Positions 18,693-28,073 are shown, counted from the stretch's first letter. The stretch: 64,000 nucleotides of DNA from CAVQWT01 sp963717705 (GCA_963717705.1 CAVQWT010000006.1:248001-312000); one strand, 5' to 3'. Made by a program: numbers and translations. Notes: generated by a model from the sequence alone, not told the origin.

Positions 18693-19498
18693 GCGGCGAT
18701 CCGGCAACGGCGCTGGCGGCGCGCTTCGCCGCCGACGGCCTCGACTGGATCGTCCCCGCGTGGGCCGCTCCGTCCACGGTGCAGGCGTTCTTCACGACGC
18801 GCAGCGGCGGCGTCAGCACCGGCGCCGCGGCGTCGCTCGACGTCGGCAGCGCGCACTCGCGTGAGAAGCCCGATCCGGACGCGATCGCGGAGAACCGCCG
18901 CCGCGTCGCGCGCTTCCTGCCGGCCGCACCGGTCTACCTCGAGCAGGTGCACGGCATCGCGGTGGCGACGGTCGATGCCGCGAGTGCGATCGCCGCGCGC
19001 GCGGTGCCGCCGGTCGCCGACGCGCTGGTCACCCGCGCCGCGAGCGTGCCGCTGGCGATCCGCGTCGCCGATTGCCTGCCGCTGCTGTTCGCCGATCGCG
19101 AGGGCACCGTCGTCGCCGCCGCGCACGCCGGCTGGCGCGGGCTCGCCGCCGGCGTGCTCGAGGCGACGATCGCCGCGATGGACGCCCCCCCGTCGCGGAT
19201 CGTCGCCTGGATCGGCCCGGCGATCGGCCCGGCCGCCTTCGAGGTGGGTCCGGAAGTGCGGGCGGCCTTCGTCGCCGACGACCCCAGCGCCGTCGTGCAT
19301 TTCTCGGCGCACCGCGGGGACCGGCTGCTGGCCGACCTCCCGGGCCTCGCGCGCCGGCGGCTGGCCCGGGTCGGCGTCGACAACGTCGCCGGCGGGGGCT
19401 GGTGCACCGTGGCCGAGGCGCAGCGATTCCATTCCTGGCGCCGCGACCGCTCGCCGGGCCGCATGGCGGCGCTGGTCTGGCGCGACGCACCGCCCTGA
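18689..19498 (+). CDS. pgeF: YfiH/PgeF laccase-domain protein (purine nucleoside phosphorylase-type)
   Basis: A 269-residue member of the DUF152/laccase-domain family. Members are zinc enzymes reported to act on purine nucleosides and also linked to peptidoglycan editing. Characteristic motifs are FFTTRSGGVS, LEQVHG, VADCLPLLF, AAHAGWRGLAAG and WIGPAIGP. The GTG start at 18689 overlaps the rluD stop as GTGA; this rluD-yfiH arrangement is common in proteobacteria. The length and motif order are normal. Confidence 0.93.
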   Translation: MSGDPATALAARFAADGLDWIVPAWAAPSTVQAFFTTRSGGVSTGAAASLDVGSAHSREKPDPDAIAENRRRVARFLPAAPVYLEQVHGIAVATVDAASAIAARAVPPVADALVTRAASVPLAIRVADCLPLLFADREGTVVAAAHAGWRGLAAGVLEATIAAMDAPPSRIVAWIGPAIGPAAFEVGPEVRAAFVADDPSAVVHFSAHRGDRLLADLPGLARRRLARVGVDNVAGGGWCTVAEAQRFHSWRRDRSPGRMAALVWRDAPP

Positions 19499-19561
19499 CG
19501 GCGGCGTCCGGCCCCGCCGACAGGGTGGCCGGCCCCGCCGACGCTCCCGCGGCAGGCGCGC

Positions 19562-19567
19562 TATAAT
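19562..19567 (+). promoter_or_regulatory. -10 box (TATAAT) before the ZIP transporter gene
   Basis: A perfect TATAAT lies 67 bp before the chosen ATG in otherwise very GC-rich sequence. No convincing -35 element is 16-18 bp upstream, so it may depend on an activator. Confidence 0.45.
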
Positions 19568-19633
19568 GCAACCCGGTTGCGTGCCGCGCAGGCCGCCGGC
19601 CCGGTGCAGCCCGACTTCCCCTCCTCCACGCCG

Positions 19634-20425
19634 ATGCCCGTCCTTGCCCAGATCGTGATCGCCGCCCTCACCGGCGGCGTGCTCGCGACCGCCGCCGCCG
19701 CGGCGACGCTCGCGCTGCACGCCGGGTGGATCTCGCGGCTGGTGTCGTTCGCCGTCGGCGCGCTGCTGGGCGCGGTGTTCCTCGAGCTGCTGCCGCACGC
19801 GCTCGAGATCGGCAACGCCGAACGGGTGATGATGACCACGCTCGCCGGCCTGCTCGCGTTCTTCCTGCTGGAAAAGCTGGTGCTCTGGCGGCACAGCCAC
19901 GGCCACGACGAGCACCTCGCCGACGCCGAGGAGACCGAGCACGATCACGCGCTGCACAGCCACGGCCACGACGGGGGCCGCTCGGGCCTGATGATCCTGA
20001 TCGGGACCAGCGTCCACAATTTCTGCGACGGTGTCGTCATCGCGGCGGCGTTCCTCGCCGACACCAGGCTGGGCATCGCGGCGACGGTGGCGATCGTCGC
20101 GCACGCGGTGCCGCAGCAGGTCGGCGACTTCGCGGTGCTGGTGCACTCCGGCTACACCCGGACCCGCGCCTTCGGCACCAACGTCGCCGTCGGGCTGGCA
20201 ACGCTCGCCGGCGGGCTGGCCGGCTACTACGCGCTCGCCGACATGCAGCGGGCGCTGCCGACGGTGCTGGCGATCGCCGCGGCGAGCCTGCTCTACGTCG
20301 CGGTCGCCGATCTCATCCCCAGCCTGCACCGGCGCGCGGAGCCGCTCGAAACGGCGAAGCAGGCGCTGCTGATCGGGCTTGGCGTCGCGGTCATCGCCGG
20401 CGCCCACGCAGCGCTCGCGCACTGA
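19634..20425 (+). CDS. ZIP-family metal transporter
   Basis: A 263-residue inner-membrane transporter with about eight hydrophobic segments. A His-rich cytoplasmic loop (HSHGHDEHLADAEETEHDHA, then HSHGHD) lies between segments 3 and 4. The metal-path motifs HNFCDGVVIAAAF and HAVPQQVGDFAVL are present. ZIP proteins import Zn2+ or Fe2+ to the cytoplasm; the exact metal cannot be told. The ATG at 19634 directly precedes the first membrane segment; an earlier in-frame start at 19577 would add a short unconserved leader. Confidence 0.92.
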   Translation: MPVLAQIVIAALTGGVLATAAAAATLALHAGWISRLVSFAVGALLGAVFLELLPHALEIGNAERVMMTTLAGLLAFFLLEKLVLWRHSHGHDEHLADAEETEHDHALHSHGHDGGRSGLMILIGTSVHNFCDGVVIAAAFLADTRLGIAATVAIVAHAVPQQVGDFAVLVHSGYTRTRAFGTNVAVGLATLAGGLAGYYALADMQRALPTVLAIAAASLLYVAVADLIPSLHRRAEPLETAKQALLIGLGVAVIAGAHAALAH

Positions 20426-20499
20426 CGGCGCGCCGGCCCGACCAGGGCGATGCAAGCGAGCCTCCGCCGCCGCGGGGACCGCGGATTCGCGGTGTCCGA

Positions 20500-20528
20500 T
20501 TGAACCGGACCGGCGTGCGCGATACCAT
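20500..20528 (+). promoter_or_regulatory. Candidate sigma70 promoter for phaC
   Basis: TTGAAC (20500-20505), 17 bp, then TACCAT (20523-20528), about 130 bp upstream of the phaC ATG. The match is moderate and the surroundings are GC-rich. Confidence 0.45.
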
Positions 20529-20659
20529 CGGTCGCTCCGGGGCGAGCCGCCGCAGGACGGACCCGATCCCCGGCCCGCCGGCAAGCCTCCGCCCTCCACG
20601 TTCCGGCCTCGCCGCGCTCGTCCTCGCGCTCCCCAATTCTCGCCGCCCGCCGCCCGCCG

Positions 20660-22459
20660 ATGCCGCCCTCCCTCGAATCGCAGACCCCGCCTCCGACCGA
20701 ACCCGCGCCGTGGGTCGACCTCGCGTCGCATTGGCAGCAGATCGCGTCGGAGTGGTCGCGCTGGTGGATGCAGTCGGCGCACGCCGCAGCGTCGACATCG
20801 GAGCGCGGCACGGCGCCATCCTTCGACGTGCCCCCCGCGCTGGCCGCGAACATGATCGAGCCGCAGGCGCTGGCCGCGCTGAATGCCAGGTTCGCGCCGC
20901 GATTCCAGGCGCTGTGGACGCAGTCGGCGTTCGCTGACGCCGCCGCGGGTGCCGCGCCAGGCGACGGCAAGGCCGACGCGCCGGCGAAGCCCGCGATGGA
21001 CCGCCGGTTCGCCAGCCGCGAGTGGCAGGACCTGCCCTACTTCGCGTTCCTGCGCGACGGCTACCTGCTGACCTCCGAGTACCTGAACGAACTCGCCGCT
21101 CTCGCGCCGCTGCCGCCGGCGGACAAGCACCGGCTGGCGTTCGCGACGCGGCAGGTCGTCGACGCGCTGTCGCCGGCGAACTTTCCGGCGACCAACCCCG
21201 ACGTGCTGAAGCGTGCGCTCGCGACCGAGGGCGCGAGCCTCGCTCGCGGCGCCGCGAACCTCGTCGCCGACGCGCGCAAGGGCCGCATCACGATGGCCGA
21301 CGAGGACGCCTTCGAGGTCGGCCGCAACCTCGCGCTGACGCCCGGCGACGTCGTCTTCCGCAACGAGCTCATCGAGCTGATCCAGTACGCGCCGTCCACC
21401 GGGCGCGTGCACCGCCGGCCGCTGCTGATCGTGCCGCCGTGCATCAACAAGTACTACATCCTCGACCTGCAGCCGTCGAACTCGTTCGTCCGCCACGCGG
21501 TCGCCGCCGGCCACACGGTGTTCCTCGTCTCGTGGCGCAACATCCCGCCCGAGCTCGGCCACGTCAGCTGGGACGACTACCTCGAGCAGGGCGTGCTCGC
21601 CGCGCTCGGGGTCGTGCGCGAAGTCAGCGGCAGCCGCACCGTCAACACGCTCGGCTTCTGCGTCGGCGGCACGCTGCTCGCCAGCGCGCTGGCGGTGCTG
21701 GCCGCGCAACACGACCGCAGCGTCGAGAGCGCGACGTTCCTCACGACCATGCTCGACTTCGAGGACCCCGGCGAAATCGGCGTCTACATCTCGAAGGACC
21801 TGCTGGAGGCCCGCCGGTCGGCGCTGATGTCCGGCCAGCGCGTGCACGGCAGCGAGCTCGCCGGCGCGTTCGCGAGCCTGCGCGCGAACGACCTCGTCTG
21901 GAACTACGTCGTCGGCAACTACCTGAAGGGCGAGACGCCCCCGGCGTTCGACCTGCTGTACTGGAACGGCGACTCGGCCAACCTGCCGGGACCGATGTAC
22001 GCGTACTACCTCGAAAACCTGTACCTCGCCAACCGGCTGCGCGAGCCCGACGCGCTGACGATGGCCGGCGAGCGCGTCGACCTCGGGCGGATCACGATGC
22101 CCGCGTACGTGCTGGCGACGCGCGACGACCACATCGTGCCCTGGCGCAGCGCCTACCGGACCACCGCGCTCGTCGGCGGCGACGCGACCTTCGTCCTCGG
22201 CGCGTCGGGCCACATCGCGGGGGTGATCAACCCGCCCGAGGCGAAGAAGCGCAACTTCTGGACCAACGAGCTGCTCACCGACGACGCCGACGACTGGTTC
22301 GACCGCGCGCAGTCGCAGCCGGGAAGCTGGTGGCCGCATTGGACGCAGTGGCTCGCGCCGCACGGCGGACCGCTGCAGCCGGCGCCCCGGCATACGGGCA
22401 GCGCCGCGTACCCGCCGCTCGAGCCGGCGCCCGGGTCCTACGTGCGCGAGCGTGCCTGA
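20660..22459 (+). CDS. phaC: Class I poly(3-hydroxyalkanoate) synthase PhaC
   Basis: A 599-residue polymerase that links (R)-3-hydroxyacyl-CoA units into PHB at the granule surface. The lipase-like box GFCVGG places the nucleophile at Cys334; Asp490 (RDDHIVPW) and His518 (GASGHIAGV) complete the triad. The family segments VPPCINKYYILDL and SWRNIPPELGHVSWDDY are present. The length is normal for class I. phaB follows after 226 bp, but no phaA thiolase gene lies between or near them. Confidence 0.97.
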   Translation: MPPSLESQTPPPTEPAPWVDLASHWQQIASEWSRWWMQSAHAAASTSERGTAPSFDVPPALAANMIEPQALAALNARFAPRFQALWTQSAFADAAAGAAPGDGKADAPAKPAMDRRFASREWQDLPYFAFLRDGYLLTSEYLNELAALAPLPPADKHRLAFATRQVVDALSPANFPATNPDVLKRALATEGASLARGAANLVADARKGRITMADEDAFEVGRNLALTPGDVVFRNELIELIQYAPSTGRVHRRPLLIVPPCINKYYILDLQPSNSFVRHAVAAGHTVFLVSWRNIPPELGHVSWDDYLEQGVLAALGVVREVSGSRTVNTLGFCVGGTLLASALAVLAAQHDRSVESATFLTTMLDFEDPGEIGVYISKDLLEARRSALMSGQRVHGSELAGAFASLRANDLVWNYVVGNYLKGETPPAFDLLYWNGDSANLPGPMYAYYLENLYLANRLREPDALTMAGERVDLGRITMPAYVLATRDDHIVPWRSAYRTTALVGGDATFVLGASGHIAGVINPPEAKKRNFWTNELLTDDADDWFDRAQSQPGSWWPHWTQWLAPHGGPLQPAPRHTGSAAYPPLEPAPGSYVRERA

Positions 22460-22685
22460 CCGCCACGTTCCGCGCTACCATCGCTTCTCGGGTTCATGGG
22501 CGTGGCGCCGGCGGTCCGGCGCCGACGACCCGCAGGATCGAAAGAGAGCCGCGCCCGGGACGACGCCCCGGCGCGCGGCGGCAGGTTAGGAACCGCGTCG
22601 AAACCGTCACGGGCGCACCGCGAACGCGGCAGGACCGCAGCGCGCAAGCCCCCGGACGCCCACCACTGCAAGAAGGAGGAACGTC

Positions 22686-23438
22686 ATGCCAATGAAGACC
22701 CCGCGGATCGCGCTCGTGACCGGCGGCATGGGAGGCCTCGGCGAGGCCATCTGCATCAAGCTGGCCGCGCTGGGCTACAAGGTCGTCACCACGTACTCGC
22801 CCGGCAACACCAAGGCGCAGGAGTGGCTCGACGGCATGAACAAGATGGGCTACGGCTTCCGCGCCTACCCCTGCGACGTCGCCGACTGGGACTCGGCCGT
22901 CAAGTGCGTCGCGACGGTGGTCAAGGACGTCGGCCCGGTCGACGTGCTGATCAACAACGCCGGCATCACCCGCGACACCACGTTCAAGAAGATGGACAAG
23001 GCGAACTGGGACGCGGTGATGAAGACCAACCTCGACTCGTGCTTCAACATGACCAAGCAGGTCTGCGACGGCATGGTCGACCGCGGCTGGGGCCGGATCA
23101 TCAACATCTCGTCGGTCAACGGCCAGAAGGGGGCGTTCGGCCAGACCAACTATTCGGCGGCGAAGGCCGGCATGCACGGCTTCACCAAGGCGCTGGCGCT
23201 CGAGGTTTCGCGCAAGGGCGTCACCGTCAACACCATTTCGCCCGGCTACATCGGCACCAAGATGGTGATGGCGATCCCGCAGGAAGTGCTGGACAGCAAG
23301 ATCATCCCGCAGATCCCGATGGGCCGCCTGGGCAAGCCCGAGGAGGTCGCCGGGCTGGTCGTCTACCTGTCGAGCGAGGAGGCGGCGTTCGTCACCGGCG
23401 CCAACATCGCGATCAACGGCGGGCAGCACATGTTCTGA
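22686..23438 (+). CDS. phaB: Acetoacetyl-CoA reductase PhaB
   Basis: A 250-residue NADPH-dependent SDR enzyme that reduces acetoacetyl-CoA to (R)-3-hydroxybutyryl-CoA for PhaC. Features: TGGMGGLGEAI cofactor loop, NNAGITRD, SSVNGQKGAFGQTNYSAAK holding Ser-Tyr-Lys, and the C-terminus INGGQHMF typical of PhaB. A strong AGGAGG (22674-22679) lies 6 bp before the ATG. That sequence is complementary to the CU-rich loops of the two putative sRNAs at 33.9 and 34.1 kb. Confidence 0.96.
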   Translation: MPMKTPRIALVTGGMGGLGEAICIKLAALGYKVVTTYSPGNTKAQEWLDGMNKMGYGFRAYPCDVADWDSAVKCVATVVKDVGPVDVLINNAGITRDTTFKKMDKANWDAVMKTNLDSCFNMTKQVCDGMVDRGWGRIINISSVNGQKGAFGQTNYSAAKAGMHGFTKALALEVSRKGVTVNTISPGYIGTKMVMAIPQEVLDSKIIPQIPMGRLGKPEEVAGLVVYLSSEEAAFVTGANIAINGGQHMF

Positions 23439-23505
23439 CCGGCGGCCCGCGCTGCGCCGGGATGCGTTCCCGGCGCCCGCGGGGCACGCAGCTCGAATTG
23501 CAGCG

Positions 23506-23536
23506 AGGGCGGGCGGAGCGATCCGGCCGCCCTTTG
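23506..23536 (+). terminator. Possible terminator after phaB
   Basis: AGGGCGG (23506-23512) can pair with CCGCCCT (23527-23533), followed by a short T run. It lies 68 bp after the phaB stop. The T tract is short, so the call is weak. Confidence 0.4.
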
Positions 23537-23640
23537 TCCGTCCGGCGCGTGCAGGTCCACGAGCGCCGACGTACGGCCCGATCGGCCGGACTCGGCCAGA
23601 TCCAGACGGTCGCCCTCACATCTCAACTTGCCGGGAAGCA

Positions 23641-23820
23641 GACGGCGAGCACCTCATCTACGAGCCGCCGAAACCGGGCCCCGGTGGCGGCGGCCCGCAG
23701 TGCCTGACCCCGCTCGAACTGCTCGACCTGCTCGCCACGCTGGTGCCACCGCCGCGCCTTCACCGCCATCGCTATTTCGGCGTCCTCGCCCCCAACTCGC
23801 CCCCGGCGCGAGGGCAGTGA
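23641..23820 (+). pseudogene. IS91-family transposase remnant (internal fragment)
   Basis: Read from 23641, 59 codons resemble the late middle of IS91-type (Y2) transposases: DGEHLIYEPPKPG, LTPLELLDLLATLVPPPRLH and HRHRYFGVLAPNSP, before a premature stop. No N-terminal HUH or tyrosine motifs are present upstream. The end of the fragment forms the left arm of a perfect 23-bp inverted repeat. It lies directly between phaB and a broken efflux adaptor gene. Confidence 0.75.
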
Positions 23821-23855
23821 CCGCAGCGCGCAGGGGCGAGTTGGGGGCGAGGACG
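23781..23855. repeat. Perfect 23-bp inverted repeat
   Basis: Positions 23781-23803 are exactly the reverse complement of 23833-23855, with a 29-base loop. The left arm encodes GVLAPNSP of the IS91 transposase remnant; the right arm abuts the broken HlyD gene. The loop has no obvious T tract, so it is not a standard terminator. Confidence 0.9.
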
Positions 23856-24221
23856 TTCGGCCATGCGGTTGTAGTTGCTGCGCGCCTCGATCAGTTGGGC
23901 GTTGGCCCCGGCCAATTGCGCGCGCGCCGATCGCGCGCCGCTCTCCTCGTTCTACGGGTCCAGGCGGGCAATCAGCTGGCCCGGCTTGACGTTGTCGCCG
24001 ATATCCACCGTGCGCTCGACCCGCCGGCCGTCAATGCGGAAAGACTGGTTGATCTCGATCTGCGCCTGCACCGTGCCGGTCAGCGCCACCGCGCCGCCGG
24101 TGGCACGCTTGTCGATGGTGATGGCGCGCACGGGGCGTATTTCGGGCGGCGGGGCTTCGACCGTGCGCTGGCAGGCCGACAAGAACGTCAGCGCACACAG
24201 TGCCAGCGCTGCGCGGCGCAA
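23856..24221 (-). pseudogene. Truncated RND-type efflux periplasmic adaptor (HlyD/AcrA family)
   Basis: The N-terminal part of a membrane-fusion lipoprotein. It has a hydrophobic leader with lipobox LSAC, then QRTVEAPPPEIRPVRA and the biotinyl-lipoyl-like segment VERTVDIGDNVKPGQLIARL. A TAG at 23954-23952 stands where relatives have a Gln codon. The family sequence then resumes (SARAQLAGANAQLIEARSNY) until it ends at the inverted repeat at 23855. The start is unclear; TTG at 24221 is the best in-frame candidate. The gene is dead by nonsense and truncation unless the TAG is an error. Confidence 0.75.
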
Positions 24222-24337
24222 GGCGATCGGGCCGCAGTGGCGTTCGCGGGATTCAGTGGATACAGGGCAACTCCATCGAAGGTTTTCCAGCCGGTGGCCT
24301 GGGGTGCAGCAGCCGCAGGCCGGTTCGTCGGCGCCGG

Positions 24338-25927
24338 CTATTGAAGCGTCGCAGCCAGCCCGACTATCGCTGTCGACACCACGAACAAGGCCAGCAGCAG
24401 CGGCCATGCGAAGCGCAGGTACTTCTCGTAGCCGACCTTGGCGATGGCCAGTCCGCCGACGAGCACGACGCTGGTGGGCGAGACCATCAGCGCCAAGCCG
24501 TGGCCCATGATCCAGGCGGTGATGGTGGTGGCACGGCTGACGCCGGCAAAGTCGGCCAGCGGCGCCAGCAGCGGCATGGCCAGCGCGCCATGGCCGGAGC
24601 TGGACGGAATCAGCATCGCCAGCGGCACGTTCAGCACCACCGTCAGCAGCGTGAACACGCCGGCCGATGCGCCGCTGACCAGCTGCTCCATCGAGTGCAG
24701 GATGGTGCCCATGGTCTGCGTGTTGTTCATGATCGCCGACACGCCGCCGGCCAGCAGCACCACCATCGCCGGGCCCATCATGTCGGCGGCGCCGGCGGAA
24801 ATCAGGCGCACCGTCTCCTTCTCGCCCATCCTGGCGACGAATCCCACCAGCACCGATGCCAGGATGAACAGCATCGACAGCTCCGGGAACCACCAGTTCA
24901 GCTCGAACCAGAAAGGCTCGACGCCGACCACCTCGTGGCTGCCGTAGTAGTCGGCCGGTGCGGCGCGCCCGCCGAGCACGGCCGACCACGGGATGACCGA
25001 GAAGATCATCAAGCCGAAGGCCGCGGCGGTGATGACGAGCACCCATTTCTGCGCGCCGCTCAAGCGCGCGTCGGCCGCCGACGGCGCGGCCGAAGCCGCG
25101 GCGCCGTCATCGTCCTTCTCGGCCTTCTCTGCATCCTCGCCGTCCTCCCAGCCGACCAGCGAGGCCGCCCGATCGCGGCGCACCCGCGCGGCGTAGCGCA
25201 GCACCCAGCCCACCGCCATCGCCGTCAGCACCACCCACAGCAGCACACGCAGCCCGATGCCGTCGCCGAGCGACACGCTCGCTTCGTTGGCCGCGACGCC
25301 GATCGAAAACGGGTTCACCGTCGATGCCATCACGCCGATCAGTGCGCCCAGTATGATCATCGCCGCGGTCACCAAGCGGTCATAACCCAGCGCCTTCATC
25401 AGCGGCAGGAACAGCGCGTAGAAGCCCAGCGTCTCGACCGAGAAGCCCATCGTCGAGCCGAGCGCCGAGAACAGCACCATCACGGCGGTGATCAGCGCCC
25501 AGCCCTTGTCGCGCAGCCGGTTCGCCAGCGCGGCCACCGCCACCTCGAGCGCGCGCGTGGCGAAGCTCACCGAGATGAAGGCACCGATGGACATGATGAA
25601 TACGATGACGCCGATCTGGCCGAACAGGCGCCCGACGATCTCGGTGTCGACGACTTCGCTGACCTGGCTGCGCAGGCCGTACACACCGTTGACCGGCGCC
25701 AGGATCAGCTGCTGCACCCGCTGGGCCGGCGTCAGCGGCGAATCGATGCGCGTGTAGGTGCCCGGGATCGGCGCGCCGTCGGCGTCAGTGAGGAACTCGC
25801 CAGGCGGGATGAACAGCGCGGCCAGCCACACCAGCACGGTGACGATGGCCAGCGTGGCCACCGCACCGGGGAAGCTGAAGCGCTTCTTCTGTGCCGCGGC
25901 TGCACCGTCGGTCTTGCTCTTGCCCAT
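24338..25927 (-). CDS. YfcC-family (DcuC-like) membrane transporter
   Basis: A 529-residue inner-membrane protein with about 11-13 hydrophobic segments. The N-terminal FIPPGEFLTDADGAPIPGTY, the central STVNPFSIGVAAN and the C-terminal IPSSSGHGALAMPLLAPLAD are YfcC signatures. A charged cytoplasmic loop (about residues 248-290) separates the two halves. The family belongs with C4-dicarboxylate and basic amino-acid carriers, so the substrate is open. The ATG at 25927 was chosen because longer readings add non-membrane junk. It sits intact among IS remnants, which suggests acquired cargo. Confidence 0.88.
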   Translation of the reverse strand: MGKSKTDGAAAAQKKRFSFPGAVATLAIVTVLVWLAALFIPPGEFLTDADGAPIPGTYTRIDSPLTPAQRVQQLILAPVNGVYGLRSQVSEVVDTEIVGRLFGQIGVIVFIMSIGAFISVSFATRALEVAVAALANRLRDKGWALITAVMVLFSALGSTMGFSVETLGFYALFLPLMKALGYDRLVTAAMIILGALIGVMASTVNPFSIGVAANEASVSLGDGIGLRVLLWVVLTAMAVGWVLRYAARVRRDRAASLVGWEDGEDAEKAEKDDDGAAASAAPSAADARLSGAQKWVLVITAAAFGLMIFSVIPWSAVLGGRAAPADYYGSHEVVGVEPFWFELNWWFPELSMLFILASVLVGFVARMGEKETVRLISAGAADMMGPAMVVLLAGGVSAIMNNTQTMGTILHSMEQLVSGASAGVFTLLTVVLNVPLAMLIPSSSGHGALAMPLLAPLADFAGVSRATTITAWIMGHGLALMVSPTSVVLVGGLAIAKVGYEKYLRFAWPLLLALFVVSTAIVGLAATLQ

Positions 25928-26186
25928 GCGTGATTCTCTCTTTCTGGTTTGCAGTGCATCGACGGCACCCGCGACCTGAAAGTCCACCGGGCCGCGGATG
26001 ATCGGGCAAGTCTTGTAGTGACGGATAGTAATTCCAACGCCACAAGGCACGATCGGGACCAGCGTAGCACGGCTTCCCTTGACCAAGCCGACGCAAAGAC
26101 GGGGGTGGCCGGGCGCCGCCGCGGGATGGAGGTTGCCCGTGGGCAGGGTGTTTGGCGAGCGTCAGCGAGCGGAGATCGCGCGGTTG

Positions 26187-26220
26187 GCGGGGGCAGGCGC
26201 GCGTCTGCCCGGCGTCGCAC
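26187..26220. repeat. IS91-like element end, copy A
   Basis: The segment ending CTGCCCGGCGTCGCAC recurs at 31741-31775 and 33737-33771. It contains a short inverted repeat of the GCAGGC/GCCTGC type. Copies A and B lie just beyond the stop codon of a transposase remnant, so the motif marks the element's terminus. Confidence 0.65.
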
Positions 26221-26250
26221 ACGGGTGAGCAGCGACGGTGACGGTGATGG

Positions 26251-26490
26251 CTACCAGCTGAGGCGCTGGTCGAACTCGAAGGCCGGGGTGGGCAGAGCAC
26301 CGGATCGGCGGCGGGATCGTGCTCGGAGTCGGCGATCTCCCACCGTGGTGGACCGCGGGCGGGGGCGACCGTTGGTGGCGCGATTGGTTCACCGCGCTGA
26401 GCGAGGATGTCGCGCACCACGGACAAGTCGGTGATGAAGGCGATGATGCGCATCGCGCCACCACAGTGGGGCGTTCGAGTCGGAGTCAAT
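26251..26490 (-). pseudogene. IS91-family transposase C-terminal remnant, copy A
   Basis: On the minus strand the C-terminal signature CGGAMRIIAFITD, then APARGPPRWE and finally FEFDQRLSW followed by TAG (26253-26251) can be read, but in two frames: one indel separates the middle from the last 12 codons. It matches the C-terminal zinc-containing region of IS91-type transposases and parallels the copy at 31806-32169. The upstream part is missing. Confidence 0.75.
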
Positions 26491-26765
26491 CGGGATTCGC
26501 ACGTTAGTTGAAAGTCGGGTTTCCCACCGGAGAATGTCGGCTTCACGCAAAGTCGATGGGCTGCAACGGGTCGTTCTGCGACCGACGACGATCAAGCCGC
26601 TCGCGTTCGGGCTCGACGGTCGCAGACCGGCCATCAGCCGACATAGCGGGATGGCTGCTTTCTAGCTGCCTGGCGCACGGGAAATTGGGTTAACTTCAAT
26701 CACTTTCACATCGATTGACAATGCACCGGCGTGGGTCGACGCCGGATGTTGCCGACTGATGCTGG
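26491..26765. other. Intergenic stretch without recognisable gene
   Basis: Lower-GC sequence between an IS91 remnant and the DUF900 lipoprotein gene. No reading frame shows a recognisable domain or a credible start with a ribosome-binding site. It is probably debris of an insertion. Confidence 0.5.
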
Positions 26766-28073
26766 TTAGCGCGGGCTTGAAGCCGCCGAAGCCGGAGTGA
26801 ACAGCCGCTGCACGCGGTCCTTGAAGTCTGGCGGAAAGGTCCAGTAGCGGGTGCCGAGGGGGCCCACCTGAGGTTCCAGGCCTCGGCTCTGCGGATCGGC
26901 GCTCAGCAGCAGCAGCCCCAGCAGGTCGCCGCTGACCCACGGATCCTCGAACCAGAACCCGTGCGACCGCAGCGGCAGATTCGGGATGACCGTTGGGTCC
27001 ACCTTGAGGATGTCGAAGCCGAGCTTCCTCGAGGCGTCGACGAGGAAGCCGGTCTGTTCCGCATCGAGCTCGGTCGGGTTGGCGCTGCCGGCGCGTGACG
27101 CGCGGTTCACGACGGCGGAAAAGCGCAGCGCCGAATCGTTCAGGTTGGCGGCAATGCTCACCCGCCCGACGATGTCGATGTAGCTCGCCAGTTCGTCGGC
27201 AAAGCGCCGCGTGTCGATGTCTGGCGCGGCGAAGTAGACCTGCGACAGCCGCAGCCTCTGGCGCACCTGCTCACGCGTTTCGCCCGGCCGCGGCGTGGCG
27301 AGTTTGACCAGGGCGGGGCTGACGATTTGCGCGCCGGCGCTGAACGCCACCACCTCGATCGACGACGCCTTGGTGTTTTCGGCCAGCGCTTCGATCAGGC
27401 GCGCGAACGGGGCGACCGAGGCCGCGGCGTGGCCGACGTCGGTGAAGTAGCGCAGGATCGAGCCCGTGGAGGGCCACAGGAACGACACCATCACGACGCG
27501 CCGGCCGGTGAAGTGGCGCAACTGCGCGGCCTGCGCCGAGGCCCGCGCCACCGTGTTGTTGGCGCCGTGCACGTAGACCACCAGTTCCTTTTTCTCGCTG
27601 GCGGCCAGCGCCTTGTTGACGGTGGCGAAGAAGGCCTGGGCGTCGGCCGATCCGGCCACGGTGTCGCCCGGGCCCAGGGCGGCCTTCTGTTCCAGGCCCT
27701 TGAGATGGATGATCGGTCTTTCGTCGGGGTCGTCGCTGGTCGACAGCCGATGCAGGGTCTCCCAGTCCAGCGTGTCGTCGCCGATGCGCATATGCGCCAC
27801 GCCCATGCGCAGGCGCTCGCTTGGCAACAGGGTGTGGATCGGTTCTGGCTTCTCGATGACGGCGCCGCGATTGGTGACGTAGAACACGGGCAAGTCGGTG
27901 CCCTGCACCCGGTAGCTCGCCGTCTCGAACGGGTCGACATCGCCCGAGCGGAAACTCACCGGCGTGGGCATCAGCCGCACTGGCGAGTCACAGCCGGCGA
28001 GCAGCATGACGACGCACAGCGCCGCCAGCCAGAAGGTCGCGCCGCGCGGGTGGCCTGAAGGCTGTGCCAGCAT
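26766..28073 (-). CDS. Alpha/beta-hydrolase lipoprotein, DUF900 family
   Basis: A 435-residue protein with a type II signal peptide (LLAGC, Cys about 28), so probably membrane anchored. The DUF900 hydrolase core shows LVVYVHGANNT (oxyanion region), FLWPSTGS and the nucleophile elbow VVAFSAGAQI, with Ser in place of the usual GxSxG glycine context (F-S-A-G). The FAAPDIDTRRF segment carries a likely acid residue. DUF900 proteins are uncharacterised esterase-like enzymes. Flanked by IS remnants, it may be acquired cargo. Confidence 0.82.
   Translation of the reverse strand: MLAQPSGHPRGATFWLAALCVVMLLAGCDSPVRLMPTPVSFRSGDVDPFETASYRVQGTDLPVFYVTNRGAVIEKPEPIHTLLPSERLRMGVAHMRIGDDTLDWETLHRLSTSDDPDERPIIHLKGLEQKAALGPGDTVAGSADAQAFFATVNKALAASEKKELVVYVHGANNTVARASAQAAQLRHFTGRRVVMVSFLWPSTGSILRYFTDVGHAAASVAPFARLIEALAENTKASSIEVVAFSAGAQIVSPALVKLATPRPGETREQVRQRLRLSQVYFAAPDIDTRRFADELASYIDIVGRVSIAANLNDSALRFSAVVNRASRAGSANPTELDAEQTGFLVDASRKLGFDILKVDPTVIPNLPLRSHGFWFEDPWVSGDLLGLLLLSADPQSRGLEPQVGPLGTRYWTFPPDFKDRVQRLFTPASAASSPR

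Noticed and set aside
26440..26520. Possible tRNA-like element (GTTCGAGTC-containing stretch)
   Set aside because: No acceptor stem or cloverleaf could be formed around it; it lies at the edge of an IS91 remnant.
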